DNA from: Lycorma delicatula
Taxonomy: Eukaryota; Arthropoda; Insecta; Hemiptera; Fulgoridae
Length of the DNA stretch: 64,000 nt
Direction of reading: 5' to 3'
Assembly (NCBI RefSeq): GCF_047948215.1
Contig: NC_134467.1
Coordinates: forward strand, 33,376,520-33,440,519
Shown piece after piece: positions 21,820-30,769 of this stretch. Both the position numbers and the translations under genes were made by a program. Position 1 is the stretch's first letter; the number at the start of each line of letters is the position of its first letter. The notes below the pieces were generated by a model. It made no database searches. It saw only the letters and a list, made by a program, of their open reading frames with translations, and was not told where the DNA came from.

Positions 21820-22265
21820 TGATTTTTTTCCTCTCCCATAAGCCGGACCCACAGCTAAGTATAACTCAGCCCAGGGGAGTGTCATTTAATTCTAACGGGC
21901 GTTCCTGCCCACCAGCTATACGTCTGGTAAGGCAGATCGGCCCGCCGATTGGTTCTTTTTTATTGTGCCAACCTCTAACACTCAGCGTGGAGACTCCGGA
22001 TTCAGCAATCTTGAAACCTTTATCCTTTCGCAGAAAGCCGGGTCACGGACTTGTTTGTGTCTTATGCCTCAATTGAGTGGTGCCCAAGAAAAACTGCCGC
22101 CGAGACTCTGGTCTGAAATCCCCCTGACAGGATGTCAGATATTTTTTATTGTGCGTGCCTCTAACCTTCAGAGAGGACACTCCGGATCTAGCAGTGCTGC
22201 AACCTTTACATCCACGCCGAAATCTGGGTCTTGGTCTTGTTTGTGCCTTATGCCTCAAATGAGGG
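21820..22265 (-). mobile_element. R1-like LINE 3' UTR fragment with internal duplication
   Basis: On the minus strand this carries the same GC-rich 3' module as the LINEs at 3371 and 61059 ('actcccctgggctg', 'ccgatctgcctt..cc', 'agctggtgggcag'). Upstream of it a segment of about 186 bp is present twice (starting near 21956 and 22141), each with 'ttttttattgtgc', 'ctctaac', 'gactccgga' or 'cactccgga', and 'cttgtttgtgtcttatgcctcaa'. No ORF2 sequence is attached. ORFs called across it are spurious. Confidence 0.7.
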
Positions 22266-23284
22266 ACATGTATGCAGTTATTTATACGTAATTGTGGTGG
22301 AATACTCTAGGAAAATCACCCAACTATATTTATATATATATATAAATATTTTATAATTCGCCATAGCATTTACATTTTTATGGTGAATTATAACCATACT
22401 TAAAATCGTCCGATGATTGCAATAAACCTCTCGCATCATACCTTAAAAATTAGTGGTAAAAGAAAAAATAAAATATTTTACGTTTTGAAGAAGAAAGATT
22501 TATTTGGAATTAGAAGAACTGAAGATTAATCATTGAAAGTTTTAAGAAACTTTGATAAAAAACATGATTCAGAAAGAAGAATAAAATAATTCATAGAAAT
22601 TATTTATACAATAACAACAGGCTGCTTACTAATCGACAAGGCGAGGTGCATATTCGAAGAGTATACGTACTACTGCTGTGTACAGTCACGTTCCAATGGT
22701 ACTAGTAAAGTAATTGTGATATTACATTGCTATTTAAAAATTATTGTCTGCGTTTAAGGACGCAGATGCATATCATGATAATGTAAAAAAATATTATATT
22801 AATTATAACGAATTAATTGATGTAATTTTAATTTCAATGTTTAATCATAAATTTTTTTCTGCTTAACTACGGCTATTTTTTTTTAATAAATAATGAATTT
22901 TTTTCTTTTGCTTTGTTGTTTTCTATATGAGTAATTGTTTTCTTAGTCAATGTACTTTAGAACACAAGCACGATAAAAATATATTTCAAAAAAAAGTATA
23001 TACAAGTAAATAATATATAAATTTCTAATATCAATTGGTTTAAATTATGATATTATGATGAACAAAGACGCGTAAGGCATAAAATTATTCGTTAAAAGTT
23101 TAAGCGTGTAGTTATAAACATTATGTAATTTGTAGATTAATAAACACAAATATTCTCTGTTCATTTCATTGAAAATTACAACAGATTTTACATAAAAATA
23201 TTCGTGTTAAGATGTCAAGTGAACGTGGAAAACCTCTTTGCAATCAAACACATTTTTTTCGCGTTTAAAGTTGTTTATAGACAA
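22266..23284. other. AT-rich sequence, nothing recognised
   Basis: No coding region, tRNA or clear repeat. A short GC-richer patch at 22620-22720 has no recognisable coding frame. Confidence 0.45.
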
Positions 23285-23640
23285 AGAAAATTAATTATTA
23301 TTGATGCCTCTTGTTAAAGCAACGGAACGTGTTTGTAGAATGCTAAACTTAAACTGGTGTACAGTAATTGATGTAAGGAAAATTGGATATGAAGGAGAAG
23401 CTACGATTCCTCAAATTTAAACGCCAATGAAATATACTCCTTTTAATAAATATGAAATAGATGATTTGGACAGGTGTGTTATTAAAAGAGAATCTCTTAA
23501 ATATTTCGAATTCTATAAGGAAATACGTACTATACAAAAATTACCTAATTTTTGTCGCGAAGAACTGAATTTTTCGGCTGGTAGGGAAAGCTATCACAGA
23601 AGATAATTCTATGAAAACTGTATACGTAACTTGTTAAGGA
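23285..23640 (+). pseudogene. DDE-type transposase, N-terminal remnant
   Basis: The plus-strand translation gives KATERVCRMLNLN, then (after a stop) TPFNKYEIDDLDRCVIKRES, LKYFEFYKEIRTIQKLPNFC, REELNFSAGRESYHR. This resembles the N-terminal helix-turn-helix plus linker of an insect DDE transposase group with the pattern 'LDDFDxxVIRRT...FY...xxPT...L...FxGGRESLRR'. The catalytic domain is missing. The assignment is from recalled family pattern and would need a search. Confidence 0.5.
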
Positions 23641-24087
23641 CTATATTAAGGTAATATTGATCGTTTAATTATTTAATAAATTAATGTACGGTATTATGTT
23701 ATCTTTTATTCTATAGCTACATTTAACTTGTTGCGACTCAGTAGACTTATTTATCCAAATTATTATTATCAGCTTCGAATGTAATGCTGTGAACTATGAT
23801 ACAATTTTAGTGAAAACGTTTACTTAATTATTATAATTAATTTCAGGTTAAATTTATTTAATTTATCAATATTTTTAACTCTACTATTACCGTAATCAGA
23901 AAGAAATTACTAGTTCTAAAAAATACAGCAACTTATTTTAATTGGACAAAATTCTTGTTTGTAATTGTTTGTAGTAGGATTAAACCCAGACTGTACTGTT
24001 GTGTTATATCACCATCTCCGTCTATAACCAATGAAAACAACAGCGCTGCGGTCCTCCATCAATACGAACTTTGCCTTGTCGACTTTT
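23641..24087. other. AT-rich sequence, nothing recognised
   Basis: No features supported. Confidence 0.45.
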
Positions 24088-24232
24088 TTCCTTTTTTTTT
24101 GTATACCCACTCCGATTTACCGATGGATAACAAATGAATTTTGTAGCGTGCAAAAAAATCATATTCGTCCTGGATTCGAACTCGGGACCTCTAGATGAAA
24201 GGCCGAGACGTTACCACTCTGCAACGGAGATC
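24088..24232 (-). mobile_element. SINE2 copy d, diverged
   Basis: Minus-strand head 'gcagagtggtaacgtctcgg', 'ctttcatctagagg', box B 'gagttcgaatcc', with a degraded 3' tail ending in a T run on the plus strand. Last repeat before the repeat-poor neuropeptide interval. Confidence 0.7.
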
Positions 24233-26600
24233 GAAATTATTTTTAAAGAATCTTAACTGTTAATGCGGTTGGAGAAGATTAGGAGAAAAGGGAAAGGTAA
24301 GAGATTTACCGTGGAGTCTCCAGAATTTATATTAGAATTTTTCAAGTTTTCGTATGAATCATAAGATAACTTTTTAGTAGTTTCCGAATAATTAAATAAT
24401 TATATTACCCTTTTGAACTACAAAGTTTGATTATTGAATGATTTATTTGTATCTCATCATAATATAAAAATATTTTGTGATTATTCAAGAACAGTTCTGG
24501 ATATAAAAATAAATTAAATAAACTTTTGCCATTTTAATATCATTATTTATTCACTTCATAATTTTCACAAGATTTAAAATGTTTATTCTGCTTTGGAATT
24601 TTGTTGATACAAGTAAAACAAATAAGTATATATATATATATAAAAAACACAATTTTTTTTTAAATCCAGAACTGTTCGTTAGAAATCATTATTATACTCA
24701 ATTAAAACAACGTTAATTATGTTTCTGGTAATAAAAATAATAATAATAAAGCGAATTATGAAAAAAAAATTAATGAAATCTATCACAGGTGAAATTTTTC
24801 TGAAATTAATTCGTACATCAAGAATAATAATTAAATCATAAAGAAATATTTTCGTTTATAAAAAAATTTAAAAAATATGCTTAATTTTCTCATCATATTA
24901 GAAATAATTATGCTAACAACCAATCAAAAATAATTATAATAAATATAATTGTTAATTAAACGAAACGTTCTGGATGTAAAAAATAAACTGTTCGATTTTT
25001 TTTTTAATTTAACTGAAAAAGAAAATATAAGAAACGAAAATAAATTTTTTAAATGTTTTATTTGTAACAAAAGAAAGTATTAAATAAATATAACAAAACT
25101 ATTTTAAAAATAAATATAAATTTATAAATAATTCTTAAAATACTAAATTCTTTTAATATTTAAAAAAAAACATAGCAAAAATATATGAAAAAATAATTAA
25201 TTATAACAAATCATAAAATAATACTTTTTTTATTGGATAATAATTGATACATAAATATACTGTACAATAATTTACTTCATTTTAAAAAATAACTTACTTT
25301 AATTTACTTCTTTTACTCTTACTAACTACAATATACTTAAAATAACTATTAATTAACAGAAATGTTTATTATTTTATTTATTATTAATAATAATAAAACG
25401 TTTTAATAAAATATAACATATATTTCATTTATTTTTTAAAATTGGGAAAAAAAGGTTATAGAATAATTTATTTTTGCAAGGTTGGAAACAGTCCTATTTA
25501 TTAGATTTGAATTTTTTATATTAGAAAATATTTTGTTCTATTATAATAAAAATATTTATTTAACAATAATAATACTGATATGTAAATTCACAAATATAAT
25601 TGCAAAAAAAAAGGTAAAACCAAACACATCTTTAAATTACAAAAAATAACTAGATTTATATAATCTTCTGATAATATTTTGTAGAAGAATATTATATATA
25701 ATATGTATATATATATATATATGTGTGTGTGTGCTGATAAATACATTTCAGGATAATAACAATGAAGGTTTCAACAAATAAGTTTAAACCAAAAATTATT
25801 GGTTTAATTATTAAATTAAAATATTGGGACTTCCAATAATACTAAGTTATTTGACTTAAATGATAACTTTATTAAAAGTTAAAAAGAAAATTGTAAATAA
25901 AATTAAAAACAGAGGTTTTTCTAAAAAATAAATAATCATAATAAAAATTAGCAACTTTTTTAATAATGGTTATAGATATCACGTGAAAGAAGTTGAAAAA
26001 AAATATTAAAGGACTTTTATATTGTTACAAAAAACTTATGTAATAAGTATTAAAGAAGAAAACACAGGAAAAGTAAACAATAACCTCGTATAAATTTTAG
26101 ATAGTTCAGTTTATATGAGAAATAAATTAATACTACGGAAGTTATAACTTTATTCTATATCAAGAAATATAAAATACTGTTATTAATATATATATAAAAC
26201 AGAGATATGTTCAAATGGTTAAGAAACATTTATATGAATCCAGTTATGATCTGAAATCCAGTTCCAACATTATATAATATTCCAAGCCAAAATGTAGAAC
26301 TAAGAAATACTGCTACTAATCGAGGAAAATTTGAAAAACCAATTCACAATTAGCTGTAGAAAAATCAAAGAACATTAAAATTAAATTTCCAAATAAAAAT
26401 AATAAATTATACCAATAATAATTTATCAGATGATTAAAAATTACAAAAAGAAAAAAGATTAAGAAGTAATTATTTATTAACAAAATTAAATTTATATTAA
26501 ACAACGTGAAAAGAAAAAAAAATGTTTTCAAATATTTATGTAGTCGATATGAATTTTAATTAATATTCAAAACGATATATTCGTATTAATATTAGTTAAA
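24233..26600. other. Long AT-rich, repeat-poor region 3' of the AST-CCC exon
   Basis: About 2.4 kb with very low GC and no copy of the dispersed families seen elsewhere. Short TA and TG runs occur at 25700-25735. No convincing ORF; the 71-codon minus frame at 26316-26531 is Phe/Ile/Leu/Asn-rich AT noise. Confidence 0.55.
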
Positions 26601-26631
26601 ATTACGCTATTTGGCGTTAAAATATAGCCAC

Positions 26632-26712
26632 ACCCATTTACGTGGGCGTGGGCGTGGCTACCAATCAGGTTGAGAGGGAAGGATCAATCACTAAATACTG
26701 CAACCAATCAAA
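26632..26712. promoter_or_regulatory. GC-rich hairpin with CACCC/GGGCGTGG and CCAAT motifs
   Basis: An 11-base inverted repeat with one mismatch: 'agccacaccca' and 'tgggcgtggct' around 26629-26662. It is followed by 'accaatcagg' and 'aaccaatcaaa'. It stands out in an AT-rich background about 210-290 bp beyond the neuropeptide stop codon. CACCC and CCAAT boxes are classic promoter-proximal sites, but I see no transcription start; it might equally be a MITE or chance. Confidence 0.3.
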
Positions 26713-26869
26713 TAATTTTTTTAATGAATTTATTGTTTTTTTTTTTTATATTTTTATTATTATTATTTTAATAGGTAAGGGGGAATTTTATTATAATTGA
26801 ATAATTAATTAATTAATCTGTTTACACTTAAATAAAAATTGTATTTATATTATTTATATAAATAACATT

Positions 26870-26875
26870 TTTATT
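26870..26875 (-). terminator. Candidate AATAAA polyadenylation signal for AST-CCC
   Basis: Reverse-complement AATAAA lies about 46 bases beyond the stop codon of the neuropeptide exon. In such AT-rich DNA the hexamer is common, so the match is weak. Confidence 0.35.
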
Positions 26876-26920
26876 TTTATTTTTTTTTTGTTTGTTTATA
26901 GTTTGAAAAATAAAATTTGT

Positions 26921-27088
26921 TTACTTTCCAAAACAAGAAACAGCATTAAATGCACATTGTTTCCAATAACTTCTCTTCCGTTGTAAATCGGCATTACTTT
27001 GCTGATTGCGAAGTCGGTTGACGAATTCCTTAGCAAATAAGTAATTCATCAGTGCGTTATCAACTGAGGAGTCATCATCAATCAACTG
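26921..27088 (-). CDS. AST-CCC: Allatostatin triple C (AST-CCC) prohormone, terminal exon
   Basis: Secreted neuropeptide precursor, processed in the regulated secretory pathway of neurons or endocrine cells; AST-C-type peptides act on somatostatin-like G protein-coupled receptors. The exon opens after a strong acceptor (pyrimidine tract, TTTCAG, AG at 27089-27090) and runs 55 codons to TAA at 26921-26923. Order: acidic spacer ([10 protein letters not shown]), a propeptide segment ([20 protein letters not shown]), the dibasic KR at 26972-26977, then [14 protein letters not shown] at 26930-26971 followed by Gly-Lys-stop. The two Cys, six residues apart, form the disulfide ring of the family. 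The Gly supplies the C-terminal amide, which marks triple C rather than the non-amidated AST-C and AST-CC. The exon is intact. The signal peptide must lie in an upstream exon at higher coordinates, not identified here. Intron phase is inferred as 0 if the exon starts at 27088; an alternative acceptor 3 bases on would drop the Gln. Confidence 0.95.
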   Translation of the reverse strand, partial: QLIDDDSSVDNALMNYLFAKEFVNRLRNQQSNADLQRKRSYWKQCAFNAVSCFGK

Positions 27089-27099
27089 CTGAAACACAA

Positions 27100-27740
27100 A
27101 AAAAGAAGAAATTATAATCTATTAGAATAATTTCCAAGTTTATTAAAACTAATAATAAAATGTATTTAATAAGATTTTGTTTAATCGTACAATTATTGCG
27201 TCTCCTATCTTATATTGTACATATATTTCTTTAGAAGATGAAATATCTCAAAATAGATGAAAGTAGAATCTATATTATACTGTTTAATCTATTGTTAATT
27301 ATGTCGGATTCTAAGGAAGAAATATCTTAACACCAATCAATATTAAATAAAAGTCTGTGACAATTGGTTATTACCAACTTTCACAAATGTATTCTTTAAT
27401 TTATTTAAAAAAATAAATCGTAAATAAATATTCTATCATTGATTTAAATCAATAATTGCAATATTTTCTCAGCCGTAGAAAACGTACGGTATGTAATTCT
27501 CTATAATGGGCATTAGAATACTCTGCGAAGTTTACGATACTCGCCAAGGCTCGTGTCATAACTTACTTCGCACTCGTGTATTAATGGCTATCATTATAGA
27601 CTTGTTACATAATATACTACTAAGTTAAAACTGGAAAATAAGTTAACATATGATATAAATTCATTTTAAATAAATAAAACTTAATTTCAAGCACTTATTA
27701 CTTGAATATACCGATCGGAATTTTTAAAATATGTATTATT
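27100..27740. other. Probable AST-CCC intron sequence with a short inverted repeat
   Basis: AT-rich and non-coding on both strands. At 27499-27601 an imperfect inverted repeat of about 50-base arms ('ctataatggg..attagaatactctgcgaagt' against its complement at 27560-27601) looks like a miniature foldback element. No signal-peptide exon found here. Confidence 0.5.
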
Positions 27741-27744
27741 TTTA

Positions 27745-27870
27745 GGTAGATTTCATAAGAAAGCTACCTATTGTAATGAGTACCATGATTCGACTTCCAA
27801 AAAAGTTCGACTTATCTTTGCGTTTCACATCCCTCAGACTTAAAAACCACTGTCAGTTCAAAAGCTTATA

Positions 27871-27943
<73 letters not shown>

Positions 27944-28870
27944 TTCATTTTCTTGTGGACAAGATAACTGCCGTAATTTTAGGCCAATCATTTTCAAATT
28001 GATACTTAAAATATACCGACCCAAAATCTCGGTTGAGTTTGTTAATGAGCAAAATAGAACCATGGAGGTGGAAATGGGGGGCTTTTTCAAAAAAAATAAT
28101 TTATCGCTATAACTTTGTTATTAAGTAAAATATGGAATTCATTAAAAGTTCTTTGAATAAAAGCCAAGGGGTTGAAAAATGGAGTTTCTAGGACAAAAAA
28201 AAATTATAACTTCCTTAATAGGCAAAAGATCGAATTCGTTTAAAGTGGTGGTTAGTCTTCTAAATATTACCTAAAGATTTTGACTGAAACGATTTTTGAT
28301 ATGACCAACCCTTACGGCAAGGGATAACTAAAATATTGTTGGAATTGTACGAAGAAGAGGCCTCCCATATGCTAAGAATATGAAACATGTCTACATATGA
28401 AACCATTGTCGTATTGTGTGAATTTGAAGTGAACGTATTTACACTGCTGTGACTTAGTACTGTGTATATTTTAATTTCTGCAAGTGACAATATTTTATGA
28501 GTAATGTACTCATAAAACTACTACTATTGTACTTTTGTACTATTGTACTTTCAAATCAACTTTTCAATATCACTGTTGTTACATTTATACACGTTTATAA
28601 ATAAAACTTTCTGAAAACATTGTCTTTTTTTATCAATACAAAGAGATAAACAAAGTATCTCCCATTAATCCTCAAATAGATGTGTTGTCAAGCAGTTCAA
28701 GAAAAGTCTTGATAAATTTAGCAATAGCTTGTATAGTCTAATAAGAAAAGGTAGTGTCCGTAAAACATGGAAAGTAATGTTTGATACGAGCTCGTACAAT
28801 CCGACTTTGCTTACCCCTATTTCGTCCCGGTGAAATCTACCTTCACCTTCCGGCGTGCCAAAAGGAATTT
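27745..28870 (+). repeat. Family C repeat, copy 2, with (TA)n inside
   Basis: Same landmarks as 13135-14075: 'gaaagctacctattgtaatg', (TA)n at 27873-27935, 'ttgtggacaagata', 'aggccaatcattttcaaa', 'tttaaagtggtggttagt', 'ttttgatatgaccaaccc', and the terminal 'ccaccttccggcgtgcc..aaagg'-type inverted repeat (here 'cttcaccttccggcgtgcc'). If the AST-CCC gene extends past it, the repeat lies in an intron. Confidence 0.78.
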
Positions 28871-29209
28871 TTTTAAACATTTTACCTCTTTATTTTTAAA
28901 ATTTTTTCAAATATATATTAGATATAAAAATTTTGTTTTCTGAGAAATTTCGTGTATTTTTTTTTGGAGAAAAATTAGATTTATAGATCAAGAAAGAAGT
29001 TATGACTAGGAAAATAAAATACTGATATACAGATTTTGTTTACAAGTAAATATTTTATAACGATAAATACCATTTATATTGCTTAATTTGATTTTGAAAA
29101 TTATTAATTATTATTTAAACATGTTTATAAGATATAATAATTTATATGAATAATTACTTTTAAAAAATGCAGAGGATAAAAATATTATATAAGTGTCGGA
29201 AGTGAGTAT

Positions 29210-29252
<43 letters not shown>

Positions 29253-29390
29253 TATTAAAAAAGGAACAAGGCTGAAATTAAAATTAATAAAGGAATAAAC
29301 ATAAAAATATGGAATTTAAAAAGTTTTAATTGTAAAATTTACAACGTTTACGTTTAACGTGTTTATAAATACTTTTTTAAACTGATTTTA
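28871..29390. other. AT-rich sequence with (TA)n
   Basis: TA microsatellite at about 29213-29246. A minus-strand MFIPLLILISALFLF-stop near 29300 looks signal peptide-like but ends at once in TAA with no donor, so I do not call it an exon. Confidence 0.45.
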
Positions 29391-29422
29391 ACAATTTCAG
29401 CTTAAAGCAGCAGTAATAACTA

Positions 29423-29545
29423 TCCTGAACTACTCTGACAATGTACTGCATACTTTATAAGTATACGGAGCTATACGAGATGTTTTCGTAAAGGAATGAC
29501 TATCTAACTGCTCCACCCATCTTACCAATCTATCTCTCTCGCACG
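29423..29545 (-). promoter_or_regulatory. Candidate TATA + initiator promoter, minus strand
   Basis: On the minus strand TATAAAG (29453-29459) precedes a TCAGGA initiator-like site (29423-29428) by 33 bases. About 75 bases further upstream is GAGA-type sequence (gcgagagagatag, about 29531-29543). This is a layout common in arthropod genes. Its orientation matches the AST-CCC exon 2.4 kb downstream, but nothing in the sequence joins the two. Confidence 0.25.
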
Positions 29546-29730
29546 CAATGTGCAAAGCTATACGCCACCCGCTATATTTATGTTATTTTTTAATTTTATC
29601 AAAACTGAAAAAAATATTTAAACTTTCCCATACACATACACCCGCGCGCGCGCAAAACCTCTTATCCCAAACCCATATACCGTCTCCGTTCCACCGTGGG
29701 TAAAAACAAGCAATATTAAAATTGAATTTA

Positions 29731-29945
29731 AATAACCGGGTTGGTCTAGTGGTAAACTCGTTGACGTAAATCAGCTGATTTCGAAGTCGAAATTCTCAGG
29801 TTCAAATCCTTATAAAAGTAGATTGTTTTTATTCGGATTTTAATACTAGATCGTGGATACCAGTGTTCTTTGGTGGTTGGGTTTCAATTAGCCACACGTC
29901 TCAGGAATGATCAGCCTGAGTTTGTTCAAAACTATACATTTACCG
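29731..29945 (+). mobile_element. SINE1 copy g, 3'-truncated
   Basis: Head 'ccgggttggtctagtggtaaac', box B-like 'aggttcaaatcctta', body through 'cacgtctcaggaatgatc'. The A-rich tail and 'catcctc' block are missing. Confidence 0.85.
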
Positions 29946-30048
29946 GTACAGTTATATTAATTACACAGATAAATCGCTAATGACTTATAACTGTTGATGC
30001 GATTATACATAAAATTATATAATATATATATATATGTACATATATGTG

Positions 30049-30112
30049 TCTGTCTTCCTCTTCCAAGAGTGCAATGAACTGAAATAAAATATCCTGATAT
30101 CGTTCTGCATTA
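30049..30112 (-). mobile_element. Fragment of mariner copy 2-type transposon
   Basis: About 64 bp nearly identical to 33517-33585 ('ctgtcttcctct.ccaagagtgcaatgaactg', 'atatcctgatatc.ttctgcattaatg'). It is fused directly to an RTE-like LINE fragment at about 30112. Confidence 0.85.
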
Positions 30113-30727
30113 ATGCAGAACATATACTTTCAAAAATCTTTTCCTGACATTTAAATTAATTTTTGATGTAAACAAATTATATTTCTTACTGAAGGCTCGT
30201 TTAGCTTGTGCTATTCGGCATTTTATATCGCTCCTGCTTCGTCCATCTTTAGTAATTCTACCTCCCAAATAACAAAATTCTTCTACCTCCATAATATTTT
30301 CTCCTCCTATTTTCACATTCAGCGGTCCATCTTTGTTATTTCTACTACATTTCATTACTTTTTTTTTGTTCTTATTTATTTTCATGCGATAGTCCTTGCG
30401 TCGGACTTCATCTATGCCGTTCATTGTTTCTTCTAAATCCTTTTTACTCTCGGCTAGAATTACTATATCATCAGCAAATCGTAGCATCTTTATCTTTTCA
30501 CCTTGTACTGTTACTCCGAATCTAAATTGTTCTTTAACATCATTAACTGCTAGTTCCATGTAAAGATTAAAAAGTAACGGAGATAAGGAACATCCTTGTC
30601 GGACTCTTTTTCTTATGTTCTTCAATTGTTACTGTTGCTGTTTGGTTCCTGTACATGTAAGCAATTGTTCTTCTATCTCTGTATTTGAACCCTAATTTTT
30701 TTAAAATGCTTAACATTTTATTCCAAT
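30113..30727 (-). pseudogene. RTE-like reverse transcriptase, internal fragment
   Basis: Minus-strand frame from 30625 to 30113: RVRQGCSLSPLLFNLYME, LRFADDIVILAESKKDLEE (catalytic FADD), the 'IGGENIMEVEEFCYLGG' block, and it stops after RFLKVYV where the transposon fragment begins. Upstream (30625-30727) the homology continues in another frame to the 'LGFKYRDRRTIA' region. Both the endonuclease side and the C-terminal part are missing. Same family as 45107-46871. Confidence 0.85.
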
Positions 30728-30769
30728 TTATTATTAAGAATTAAAAAAAAAAACTGAAAATTACATAAC

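Noticed and set aside
27560..27600. Upstream AST-CCC exon ending in a GTAAGT donor on the minus strand
   Set aside because: The GTAAGT falls within a miniature inverted repeat and the preceding frame is not signal peptide-like.
28260..28880. Minus-strand ORFs of 70-76 codons
   Set aside because: They lie in family C, whose other copies do not preserve the frames.
29250..29305. Signal peptide exon for AST-CCC (MFIPLLILISALFLF)
   Set aside because: The frame ends in TAA straight after the hydrophobic run and no splice donor follows; AT-rich DNA readily gives such strings.
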